Assembly: GCA_001557505.1 (NCBI GenBank)
Contig: LSAX01000004.1
Coordinates: forward strand, 2,790,001 to 2,854,000
Origin: Reticulascus tulasneorum
Taxonomy: Eukaryota; Ascomycota; Sordariomycetes; Glomerellales; Reticulascaceae
Reading direction: 5' to 3'
DNA: 64,000 nt
In this document: one piece after another, positions 31,801-41,831 of the stretch
Position numbering within the stretch: the stretch's first letter is position 1
Layout of the letters: each line of letters begins with the position of its first letter
Translations under genes and position numbers: made by a program
Notes under the pieces: model-generated
Databases searched by the model: none
Seen by the model: the letters and a program-made list of their open reading frames with translations, nothing else
Told to the model about the DNA's origin: nothing

Positions 31801-34340
31801 TGGCCGAACCTACCGTTGATAGCACACCAACAGGAACGAGCAAAGCTACGTTGGAGAAGACGGTTGGGCCATTCAGCGTGTCCAACGTGGGCATTCGGTA
31901 TGAAAACAGTGAACTGATTATCTTCCTTGACATCATGGCCAACCTCGGTCCCATTAAACTCGCCTTGATGGGATTCGGCTTCGGGATAAATCTGAAAGAT
32001 ACCGATCTCACGAAGATAGTCACCCAAGGAACATCATTCCACCTTCAAGGCATGGGTGTCGAGTTCAACCAGCCTCCAGTTGGAGTTGCTGGAATGTTTG
32101 TGGAGCGCGTAACCGACGACATGAAGATGTATGTTGGTGGCATATCCCTCACTATTATACCCTACAGCTTCATGGCTGTCGGGGCATATGGAGAAGTAAA
32201 GAAACCGGGGGGTGGCACCTTCAAGACTGTTTTCTTCTTCGCGAAGCTCAACGGACCTCTCATTGAGCTGGAATTCGTGACCATTGGAGGCATATGTCTT
32301 GGCTTCGGTTACAATTCCAACATCCGCTTTCCCAGCATCCAGGAGGTCCCGAGTTTCCCGTTCATCGCCAACTCCTCCCTACCCGGCGATAGTCCCCTGG
32401 CAGTCATGCAGAAGCTTTCGTCCACAGATCCCAAGACTGGCATCGTTTCCCCTCAGGAAACCAGCTATTGGCTCGCCGCCGGCCTTTCGGCCAAAGCCAT
32501 GCAGGTCCTTGATGTCAGTGCTGTCATTATCCTTGAATTCAACCCCTACGTCAGCCTCGGAATCTTTGCCAAGGCAATTGGACAGATGCCACCGGCACCA
32601 ACTCCGCGTGAGGCCTGCTTCTTGTATGTTGAGCTTGGAATTGCGGCTACTGTGGACTTCCATTCGGGCGCGATGCGGATCGAGGCACAACTCAGTCCCA
32701 ACTCGTTTGTCATCAACCCGACATGCCATTTGACCGGCGGATTTGCGCTATGTTACTGGTTTGCACCGTCACCGTACGCAGGAGACTTTGTGTTCACTGT
32801 AGGAGGATACCACAACGCCTTCAAACCTCCAGGACATTATCCCGTTCCTCCTAGACTGGGCATAACCTGGGCAATAAGTGACGACCTGATGATCACGGGG
32901 CAGGCGTATTTTGCAATAACTCCGAAAGTGTGCATGGGCGGTGGAATTCTAAAGGCAAATTTCAATCAGGTAAGACACTCTTCACCACCGATTCAAGTAC
33001 ACGATTAGCCAAGGTCGAGAGAGAACTGACTCGAAATGCGCAGGGACTCTTACACGCATGGCTTACAGCCTGGGCTGATTTCCTCATGGAGTACCACCCT
33101 TTCTCCTTCAAAGCCAGAATCGGCCTTGAAGTAGGCGTGTCATTTACCCTCGAACTTCTTTTCTGCTCCGTAGATATCAACGTAAAGATCCGAGCGGAGC
33201 TCACGCTTTGGGGTGTTCCATTTGGTGGAGAAGTTTATGTTGACTTCTGGGTGTTCGGCTTTACTATCGGATTCGGCGAAGACGAAGGAGGCGAACCGCC
33301 CATTACCATGGCTAAGTTCAGAGATCTGCTCATCCAAGTACCCGATGCAGAGTCGCAGGCCGCAGATAGTGGATCCCCAACTGTTGACAAACTGCATGTT
33401 TTGTCTGTGGAGAGCGGCCGATACACAGAGAAAGCAACAGATTCGACGACGAAGCAGGGCGATATTTGGGAAATTAAGCGTGGCGGATTTGTGTTCCGGG
33501 TCCAGAGCAGGGTTCCGCTACTGTCCATCACGGAGCCTGGCTTCCCAGCAGACAGCAAGAAGACGACCGCTTACTCTAAGACGGCTTTTTATGCGAGACC
33601 CATGCACCTACAGACCCAACTCATCTCGACGATGACGGTTTCGGTAACTCAGCGTGACGACAAAGAGAAGATGGAGTTCACTCCTGTTACGCCGGTTCTA
33701 AAACAAGTCCCACTCGCAATTTGGGGGTCCTGTATGTCTACTCACCATGCTGATTGTTACGTTGAATCTACTGCTAACAGTTCGTGAAGACGACCCCAAA
33801 AACTCTCCTGGGAAAGGGAGAAACAACATTGCCAACCTTCTGGATTCAAGCGGCGGTACAGCAGAGCTCATGATGGGAGCTACGTTCCACGGCCCGCAAC
33901 CACACATCTCGGAAGACAAAATCGTCGCATTCAACGTCCTAGAGGCCTCCTCCGTAGACGTGTTTACAAACGCTGACGTCGACCTCAAAGATGAAGATGA
34001 GCATCCGGACCTAAACGGCGACGTGGTTTTCCAGAGTGATACTTGGAGATCAGCTGCTCCGGTCGGTGGCATCCGTCAGTGGCAAACAGTCCGCGACACC
34101 TGGAAGAAGCCAGAGCTCATAATCCCTATGCAGTCTCTGGGAGAGGACGGCTTAGTCGGACCCAAAGATGCCGTGGATGCGACAATGGCACTGTGGAGCG
34201 AGGCATTTAGCTGGCAGTTTGGCGGCACGGCTTCGAACCAGGTGAGGAATGAAGTGAACGGCCGCGGGAAGGTGCCGATTGTGTGGGATGCGTTTGAGAC
34301 CTTATACATGGCCGCGCCAATGCTGGGGGTTGTAACTTGA
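25892..34340 (+). CDS. MBL-fold (ComEC/Rec2-like) plus DUF6603-type giant protein, about 2560 aa
   Basis: Model: join(25892..25895,25954..26258,26311..26332,26397..26408,26462..27337,27412..27496,27532..27644,27711..27834,27912..28090,28146..30196,30251..30439,30495..32969,33044..33731,33781..34340), 14 exons. All junctions keep frame and the sum is 2561 codons. The MBL domain (about 1-580) shows SVDALNINIGTGDAAIYLL, AVLIDGG, the metal motif THWDKDHFEG (H107, D109, D111, H112) built from three exons, YQGGDANWEGE (D511), KLSHHGS (H541-H542) and GRNNHGHPRWE (H572). From about 600 the protein is long, beta-rich and non-membrane; I assign it to the DUF6603 type from memory, with Gly/Phe-rich repeats such as GGICLGFGYNSNIRFP and LTLWGVPFGGEVYVDFWVFGFTIGFG. 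Weak points: the 35-nt intron 27497-27531 is shorter than usual and may conceal a frameshift or another exon. Activity and substrate unknown; a hydrolase on phosphoester or nucleic-acid-like substrate is only suggested by the MBL family. Confidence 0.8.
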
Positions 34341-34588
34341 TGCTTTTATGAACGATGCGGGTTCTTGGGATGTGTAGGGATCTACTGGTACTGTGTGCAC
34401 CTATCTAACGAATGTATGAAATTTCTACTTTGGATCGTCTAGTAAATCATGTAATCAACAATGCATGTTTAGTTTATATCCTGATTTGCCCCTCTTTGAG
34501 GTGAATTGGACGAGGTCGACTCGAGGGGACACTATGTGCAAATGGACGTGTTCAAATCATTTGGGTTATTCCAATCTATTCTCTACCA

Positions 34589-34908
34589 CTAGCCCTCGTT
34601 GATTTCCAGCAGCTGCTTAAACCACATGTTGTACTTGACAGCCTTGCATTCGTCGAGAAACCCAAACGACTTCTCGGTCTTCATGTTCCCTAGGATATGA
34701 TCCAAGCTTCCAATTTCCTCTTCTATGAAGTTATGCGGCGAGATAGCTGCCTCGCGGAGCACGTTGCATCCGAATATCAAAAGTCGAAGCTTTTCTGAGG
34801 GCTTTAAGTCATCTATACTTGGAATTCTGTGAAGTCGCTTGTCGCTTCTTGGTATTGTTTGGTCTCGGAAGACTTGGCGCTGCAGGAAATCGGGCGTTCG
34901 ATCGACAT
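34589..34908 (-). pseudogene. small gene remnant, copy 1 (family unknown)
   Basis: An ATG at 34908 in a good context (gccaccATG) opens MSIERPISCSAKSSETKQYQ, but that frame stops after about 31 codons. The neighbouring frame from about 34838 continues SIDDLKPSEKLRLLIFGCNV and ends WFKQLLEINEG-stop at 34589. The two halves match the two halves of copy 2 (35156-35452), so a frame break or unrecognised splice lies between. Not recognised as a known family. Confidence 0.45.
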
Positions 34909-35031
34909 GGTGGCAACTCAGTGCAGTGAGTATGGTTACCAACCTTGACGTTTGGTGGTTTGTAGGTCTTGATATACTCTTTAAGAGCCCTCTTTGAGGT
35001 GACCTGATTGGTTGACTCGAGAGGAGGGCCC

Positions 35032-35053
35032 GGGGGGGGGGGGGGGGGGGGGG
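35032..35053 (+). repeat. G22 homopolymer
   Basis: Twenty-two consecutive G residues preceded by gagggcccg..., lying between the two related minus-strand gene remnants. Such a run is unusual in this otherwise balanced DNA and is a place where assemblies and reads can be wrong in length. Confidence 0.8.
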
Positions 35054-35155
35054 TTGTGTTCAAAGTTGTGTTGAGTGTGTTGTATTGATTGAAATCCAGT
35101 GCAAAGCTGCAGGCTGACTTCACACAATCCGTGGGCCCTTGCTCCTCTTTGAAAG

Positions 35156-35452
35156 CTAGCCGCGCGCATACCCTGCGTTGATCTCCAGCAGCTCGATGAA
35201 CCACACGTCCTTGCTTGCTCTACTTCTAAGAACGTAGAAGACACAGGCCTGCTCTTGCAAGGATCTTGCAACCGAGGAATAAGAGCTTAATTCTCTCAGC
35301 GATGGTTAAGTGTTTGACGTTGATGTGTGGCTTGATTCTAACCCAGCCTTCAAATGTTAGAGGATATCTTGGCTTACTCGTAGGACCTCGCTCTCATATT
35401 GCTTGGCAGCTGGGGACTTGTCCCCGCTGATGATTGGACGAAGAGTGGTCAT
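35156..35452 (-). pseudogene. small gene remnant, copy 2, with internal deletion
   Basis: The start frame reads MTTLRPIISGDKSPAAKQYE (compare RPIS...KS...KQYQ in copy 1) and ends near a GTAAGC splice-like site. A second part reads HLTIAERIKLLFLGCKILAR (copy 1: LKPSEKLRLLIFGCNVLRE), then hits stops, and the last segment, in another frame, reads DVWFIELLEINAGYARG-stop (copy 1: NMWFKQLLEINEG). About 30 codons present in copy 1 are missing. A broken tandem paralogue of unknown family. Confidence 0.5.
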
Positions 35453-35777
35453 TTTGGTTGTTTGAGGTGGCTCTTTGAAGTGGTGGTTTGAAGCAGTGTC
35501 TTTGGCCAGGGTTGCCGAAGCCGTGAGAGTCAAGAATCAATGACTGTAGAGAGCCGAGAGATGTGGAGAGTTGATTGCAGAGAGTCAAAGCAATCCGTCT
35601 TGAGATGCTTGTGCATTTATTGCCCTTCATCTCTTCTACGGAGATGGCCTTTTCGCGATAGTTCTGCTGTCCCACAGGACGCGGTGAATCGTAGAATGCG
35701 TGAAGCTTGCCATAGATTCTCGCAGATTGTGTGGACTAGGTCCAAGAGCCCATTGTGTGTAGGGCCCGGGGTTATTG

Positions 35778-35852
35778 TATCCATTGTGTTGAAACTGTTG
35801 TGTTGGGTCATGGTGTGTTCTGCGGACGCAGAAAACAAGGCAATAACACGCC
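35778..35852 (+). repeat. dispersed repeat, copy a (least mutated)
   Basis: Reads gtatccattgtgttgaaact... and ...catggtgtgttctgcggacg. Related copies lie at 36223-36303 and 62371-62430. Compared with copy b, this copy keeps C and G where copy b has T and A. Confidence 0.55.
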
Positions 35853-36222
35853 TCACGATTTACATGATTACTCTCTAAGAGCTTGTGGATGTCGTAAATG
35901 GAGTGTCATGTTAGGACTGGAATGTAGAAGGCCGAGCAGAGAGTGTGATGCTGGGATTTGAATGCAGAATGATAAAATAGGTAGCAGTCCTATGCATCAT
36001 TACGACTTTATAGCTCTGGCAGATTGTCACGGAGATAGCTTTGTATGAGAGAGTCCTAGGATGTGAGGCTTCACGGAGGTAAGTATGTAGTGCCGCTGGT
36101 AGATGAAATTGCTGTTGGGGAAAGGTTATGAGAAACCGTGGTATGCTTGTAGTATCCGGATTTATAAGTAATTATGCACTCAAAAAATAACTAGCCATTG
36201 TGAATAGGATATGGGGTCCTCG

Positions 36223-36303
36223 GTATCCATTATATTGAAACTGTTATGTTACCTAGGTTATGGTGTGTTCTGCGCGGACGTAGAAAACAAGAAAAATAAT
36301 ATG
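36223..36303 (+). repeat. dispersed repeat, copy b, with RIP-like changes
   Basis: Reads ggtatccattatattgaaac... and ...tatggtgtgttctgcgcgga. Differences from copy a include three G-to-A changes (ttgtgttg to ttatattg; ctgttgtg to ctgttatg) and C-to-T changes (gtcatgg to gttatgg; gacgcag to gacgtag), mostly at CA/TG dinucleotides, the context used by repeat-induced point mutation. Confidence 0.55.
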
Positions 36304-36388
36304 CCTCTATCTCCGTTTGCTCTGCACATGATTGCAACCTGCATGATGGCACACGTGACTACCCGTCAATATCGCGATTGTGGCCCCC

Positions 36389-36713
36389 TAAGTGGGTTGC
36401 AAAAAAACAGTGCCGCTTAACTGGTGGGACGAAAGGATGTGGCAGATGCATGTTCGCCAGTTTCCAAATATTCTAATCATTGATACATAGCTACTCAGTA
36501 ATTAATGTATTCATCATAATATTCTCATGAATTGCTTCTTGAATATCTTGATATTCTACAATATATCCCTGATAATGCTCTTGTGAATAGCTACTTGAAT
36601 ATCATGATATTTTAGGGTGTATTCATGAGAATATTCTCTGAAAAGCTAGCTACCTTAAGTATTTGAATATCTAGATGATAAAGCGGCACTGTTTTTTATA
36701 CGCGACCCACTTG
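36389..36713. mobile_element. MITE-like element, 325 bp
   Basis: Begins TAAGTGGGTTGCAAAAAAAC and ends cgcgacccacttg; its right end inverted reads CAAGTGGGTCGCGTATAAAA. Terminal inverted repeats include the block AACAGTGCCGCTT. It is flanked by CCCCC on both sides (36384-36388 and 36714-36718), a candidate 5-bp duplication. Shares terminal and subterminal blocks with the 25160 element but carries about 200 bp more AT-rich interior with repeated gaatatc/gatattc words. Non-coding. Confidence 0.72.
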
Positions 36714-37076
36714 CCCCCGCAGCTCTTTATCCAGACTGTGCATAGATGGTGGTGATCTTAGTCTGGTTTCTTCCAATTCAGGCGCGTTACGCGAGAATTA
36801 GGAGTGGGTAATAGCCTCGTGAGGCACGGAGATGCGACAATAGGAAGCCAGGCACCTCCAAAGCCTCCACATGATCAACTTTCGAAGCTAAGTCATTGTT
36901 GCCTGTTGAATGCTTCTTTCCTTCATTGTAAATCTTTTGTTCCTAATCACGGTTTCTCTTGCTGTTTCTTCCCATTTTGTGCTTTTATTGAGAACGATAC
37001 GACACGACACAGCACGAAATACTTCAGTGTCTGGATCCCCGCGAAAAATCATGCTGGCGCGATTAATGGCCTCACG

Positions 37077-40000
37077 ATGCCGCTTCCTTTCGTTGTCATC
37101 TGCGACTTGCTGGAAAAGCTCCACAAGCACGCCGTGTCTGGCGACAAGACGCGGAACTTTAACATTGTAGCGCAATGGTTTGCGAAGCATCGCGACAGCA
37201 TCGATGCCCTGGATACAGATGCCTCGGTCCTTCTTTCCACTTTGTTACCCGAGAAGCGGACTGATCGTGTCTACGGTATCCAGGCTCCTCGCCTTGAAAC
37301 AATCATTGGTCGAGCACTGGGTCTTGGATTGACTCGGAAGTCGGTGCTAGGTCGGTACAAGAACCCTGGAGGTGGAGAAGACTTGGGGGATTGTGTGTGC
37401 TTCATTCTCACTGAAACGGTAGGTTTTACCAGACCTCGATGCTGTCGATGCTGTCTTGTGAGCCCGCGTGCCGAGAGCCGCGCACTAATTGAGACATAGC
37501 CAAATTGCCTTCGTGAGGATGACCAGGTCATGGTGGAGGAAATTGACGCCTTCCTTCATGGCTTAGCTGCGGGCACTAGGTTCAGCTCGCCTGCTGTCAA
37601 AGCATGCCGATCTTCTGAGACTCGGCGGAGTCGAGTCAATCTTGAAGGAATGTACAGACGTCTTCAAGCCCGGGAAGCAAAATGGTTTACACGCCTGGTC
37701 TTGAAGGATTATCGTCCGATTCTCCTGGATCCTGTCATGGTCTACGGCTGCTTTAACCGTCTCTTGCCCATGATCCTGAAGGTGCAGGATAGTCTCTCTC
37801 TGGCTTTGTCTTTACTTCGCATGCTCACAACAAAGGCTGCGTCCGGTCAGGCCCCCAAAGCCGAGATAATACAGAAAGAGCTCCTTGATCACATCAAACC
37901 AAGTATAGGAGTAAAGGTAGGACGACAATTCTGGCTGAAAGGTCGCAGTATACAACATTGCATAAATATAGGATATGGGCATATGAGCTGCGAGCAGAAG
38001 GTCGATGGCGAATATTGCCAAATTCACATAGACCTAAGCAAAGGCAGTGACTGTATTCAGATCTTTTCCAAGAGCGGGAAAGATAGCACCAAAGATCGAG
38101 TTGCGCTACATGGGTACGTTGCTCACTTCTGAACTTCCATAGGCTACTGACGTGTTGCTTTAAGTGCAATCCTTGAGTCCCTCCAGATTGGTCATCCAAC
38201 AAGCAAAATCACAAAAGGCTGCATTTTGGAAGGTGAGCTGGTGGTATATAGCGACAGGGTAGGCATTTCCCGATCCCTTGCCTAAGCCAGCCGCTCATGA
38301 ACGCTAATCGTAGGAGCAACGAATTCTTCCATTTCACAAAATACGCAAGTATGTGTCAAGGTCAGGAGCGTTCTTACATGTGGAGCAAGATTCACAGTAA
38401 GTGTTTGCTCCTAGTAAGGCCTCAGATCTTGAGACTAACCAGCCGAGACCTCATGACTACGAGCGTTTGATGATTGTTTATTTTGACGTCCTGCTCATTG
38501 ACGACGAGTCTCTTCTGGGTGCTCGACACTCGGAGCGGTTCAAACGGCTGACCAACCTCGTTACGTGTCGTGAGGGACATGCTGACTTGGTTCAACGACA
38601 GATCATCAGATGGGACCATCCGATGGCTGCCTCGAATTTGAGAAAAGCCTTCGCAAAATGTATCACTGCAAAAGGCGAAGGCTTGGTTCTGAAGCCAGAC
38701 GATCCCTATTTTGACTTCAGCGACTCTCGGCGTGCCTTTTCTGGGTGCCCTATCAAGTTCAAAAAGGAGTACGTCGGGAATTTCGGGGACGTGGGGGATT
38801 TCGCTGTTGTTGGCGCTCGGTATGATCCGAATCAAGCAAAGTGCTACCACATTCCGCACCTGAAATGGACTCACTTTTACCTCGGCTGTTTAAGCAATCG
38901 GGAGGCAGTTCGGAGCTGGAAAGCAAAGCCTGAATTCGTTGTTGTTCAGGTGGTTGTGCTGAGTGAGACACTGTTGAGAACCCTACTGGGTTACAGCGTC
39001 CCTGACCCCGTTCTCTTTGAGGAGAACGACTCGCTTATCTTGAAGATTTCACCAGGAGTAGGGGACGGGAAGAAACCCACCGTGGTCTTCACAAACCCGC
39101 CGGTGTTCGATGTCATGTGCTTCAATTTTGACCAAGTGGGAAACACTGGGTTTTGGTCGCCAAGATTTCCTCAAGTGACGAAAGTGCACTATGATCGGTC
39201 TTACATGGACACTATCACGTTTTCGGAACTCCAGACCCTCGCGGAGGATGCGAAGATAACTCCAGAAATGGAGGATAGCCAAGAGGTGTTGAAGTGGATA
39301 GAAGCGCTTGAACGAGCTGACCCTCGGGGAAGACCAGTTGACGCAGTCACTCAATCGACCATTTCGTCTATTTTCACACCATCACCTCAAGGCTCGTTTA
39401 TCAGGCAGTCTCGATCCCCCGTTGGTGGCGTCCCTGAAAGCCCGTTGACGAGTCGACGACCTGTACCGCGCCTGCCTCCCGTTTTCGAAGCTGCCGAGGC
39501 TCCTATGACTCCGCCAAGATCGTCTTTACCAGCAGCCCAAGAGTCTATTTCGAAGAAGAGCCGTCAGAAATCCGGTGGTAAAGACAAACCAAGATCGAAC
39601 GAGAGAAAACGAAGCAAAGACCACGTATCCTCCGGCAAACGGAAACGGCGAAGGCTTTCCCACACATCAGAAGTCACAGTCACGCCAACCTCACCAAGCA
39701 AAAGCACACCTGCCTCACAAACAAGAACGCCACTTGCAGATATTGACGGCAACTCATCGCCAAGTATATCTAGGACCAGCTTTTCCTCGTCGTTTCAACT
39801 ACAGGTGTCTGGCGCAGATAAACTTTCTGAGGAAGCCATCCGACATAGCTCAGCTAGCTCATCGTTTCACACGGCGCTCAGCAACAAGATGCAGTCTTCA
39901 CAGACCTTGCCTGCGTCCTCTCCGCCTCGGGATCAGCCTCCTGATGTTCCGCCTCTATCGAATACCAGACCACCACAACGGTCCGGATGTGAATACGCTG

Positions 40001-40482
40001 GTTCCAAATGCTTCTTGGCCAATGACGTGGTTCTTATATCGCCGTGCATTGCCAATCAGCCTTGGATCACAAATGATCTTCTCCCTTCTCATGGTATCAA
40101 CAACTGGATTACCGATCCCCGTGAATGGCTTCAAGCAGCTGAAAACTCGACGCTCGATATCCCAGATCCAACTGCGGCAGTAGCCAGCCAGGCTAATACG
40201 ACAGCTCTGGAGAAGCCACAACATCGCCCTCGAAAGATCTGTCTTGTCGAAATTAATCGGAAACAAGCAACGAGTGCCTTCTTAGCCAACCTCGAGAAGT
40301 TAGCCCTTGACCTACCAAAAGGGCCGCGCGAGTACGTGACGATTTACGATTGGCGTGTTTTGGAGACCATGAGCCAACAGGAAAGAATGCTTAAGGGTAG
40401 CCCAGGTTTTGCTAAACACCCGGACCCATGGAGGAAATCGTGGATTGGACTGGCAAAGTGGCATAGTGAAGCCGATGATTGA
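37077..40482 (+). CDS. ATP-dependent DNA-ligase-like protein (fungal type) with long disordered tail
   Basis: Model: join(37077..37418,37500..38113,38165..38258,38314..38396,38448..40482), 1055 aa. The ATG at 37077 (MPLPFVVICDLLEKL) is the first Met of the conserved N-terminal helical domain; the longer open frame upstream begins without ATG. All junctions keep frame (for example DSQ-PHDYERL after an acceptor at 38446-38447). Seen: nucleotidyltransferase motif I EQKVDGEY (K281 the predicted AMP-bearing Lys), ELVVYSD, LMIVYFDVLLID, motif IV EGLVLK, motif V KFKKEY. After about residue 680 a Ser/Pro/Lys-rich region, probably disordered and nuclear, runs to a short ordered C-terminus (ICLVEINRK...WRVLETMSQQERM). 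The family is related to LIG4-like ligases; no BRCT domain was clearly recognised. Likely role in DNA end joining or repair. Convergent with the oxygenase gene, 85 bp apart. Confidence 0.85.
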
Positions 40483-40567
40483 GAATTTCATGGGCGTATC
40501 CTGGGTGCAAGGCGTTATATGGGACGGCATTGGATAAGGCATAACGAGAGGCGTTTTTGAATTTGAC

Positions 40568-41831
40568 TCATGACTTGGCGACCTCATCTTTATACAGACT
40601 CAGATAGCTTGCCCTTAATCTCATCTGCAGATGCTCGTCTGCGGTCATGACCTTCCTCTCTGCATAGGGATTCGCATTTGGCGTTCCCTCTGGTGCAACA
40701 AAGGACTTTACTCTTTCACTCGGGACCGGATCCAGCAAGCTCGTATCCACAGGGTGACAGAAGAACGCAATCGAGTACCGAGGCCCTGTGTCGGTCTCGC
40801 CATTTAGGTCTCCATCAGCTGATGAAGGGAAAACGACTCTATGCACCGTGCTCCGGAACAGTCCATTTGTCCAGTAAGAAAGCAAGTCCCCAATATTGAT
40901 AAGGATAGGCGGCGCAGGGTCATCTTCGGTCCCGGGTGGGTAGACAGGCACCGGCGCCCAGGCATTGTCGCGCGTCAGGACCTCGAGCCCAGCCTGGCCC
41001 TTGAGGCGAAAGAGAAGAGTCACAGAGCCGTAGTCTGAATGCGCACCGGCTCGAATATCCGTCTTTTCTGCTGTGGTTGTAGAGTGTGGCGGGTAATACA
41101 AGAGCCTGAGGATTGTGCCCGAGGCTCCTTTCTCTTGAAGATGTGCTGTCGAAAAGAAATCCGGAGGCTCAACCTGGAGGGATGAGTAGTGGTTCTGTAG
41201 TGGAACGGGGTGGCTTACTGCGAGGCCAACTCCTAGAAGATAGAGGAGCTTGAGGCAGAGCTTGTGGCATGTTGCTCCGAAGGCGTTGATCTGACTCTCG
41301 TCTGGTTGAATGGTCTCGGGAAGCGGCTGCTGCGCTTTGCCATTCGCAAACTCGCCGAAGTTGAATGCTCTTTACACCAATCAATGCCTCTGTTCATAAT
41401 GTTCAAGACATAGCTTCTTACTCCTTGTAATCTCCAACCTAACCTGCGAGTCAGCTCTCAGTGTCATAAGGAAGAAGCGGGAAACCCACTCTCTGATTAT
41501 TCGGGTCCAGCGTCTCAGTGTGCATGCCAGACCAGCCTCTGTTATTCTGCTGGATCTTGCATCGCGCTTTCTCCTCTGTCGGAGCAGCGAATAGCTTGCG
41601 AGACTTGCAGTTACAATATCAGCTGCAGTGTCTTTGGAGTAAGATATGGTAGGAAAAGCTTACGAGGTTGAAAGCCCCATCAATGTCGGCGATGGAGATG
41701 TCGCTGCCCGTGTTCTTGATATAGATGAAGCCGTGCTCTACTGCGGCGTCGACAAGCCGGCGAGCAATGTCCGCTTCGGGCTCGCCCGAGCTGGAGATGT
41801 CGATTATGGGTATATTCGCTGTTGGAGCCAT
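40568..41831 (-). CDS. 2-oxoglutarate/Fe(II)-dependent oxygenase, isopenicillin-N-synthase-like
   Basis: Model: complement(join(40568..41173,41219..41369,41422..41438,41490..41603,41664..41831)), 351 aa; all introns are GT-AG. Exon 3 is only 17 nt (VGDYKE together with flanking bases) and restores NNQR-VGDYKE-AFNFGEF. Seen: N-terminal IPIIDISSSGEPEADIARRL, AVEHGFIYIKNTG; AHSDYGSVTLLF supplies H195 and D197; STVHRVVFP supplies H261; GPRYSIAFF supplies the 2OG-binding Arg (R282). Family: non-heme iron dioxygenases acting on small molecules, often in secondary metabolism or detoxification. Substrate cannot be told. Soluble, cytosolic. Confidence 0.9.

Larger units (their letters stand above)
34341..37076. 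other. decayed, repeat-rich intergenic region, right side of the island
   Basis: 2.7 kb with no intact gene of recognisable family. It holds two related small gene remnants on the minus strand, a 22-base G run, two copies of a dispersed repeat that differ by transition-type changes, and a 325-bp MITE-like element. Each is listed separately. Confidence 0.6.

Noticed and set aside
28178..33787. Treating the 28178, 30537 and 32930 frames as separate genes
   Set aside because: None begins at a well-supported ATG, and GT-AG introns join them in frame with each other and with the upstream MBL exons.
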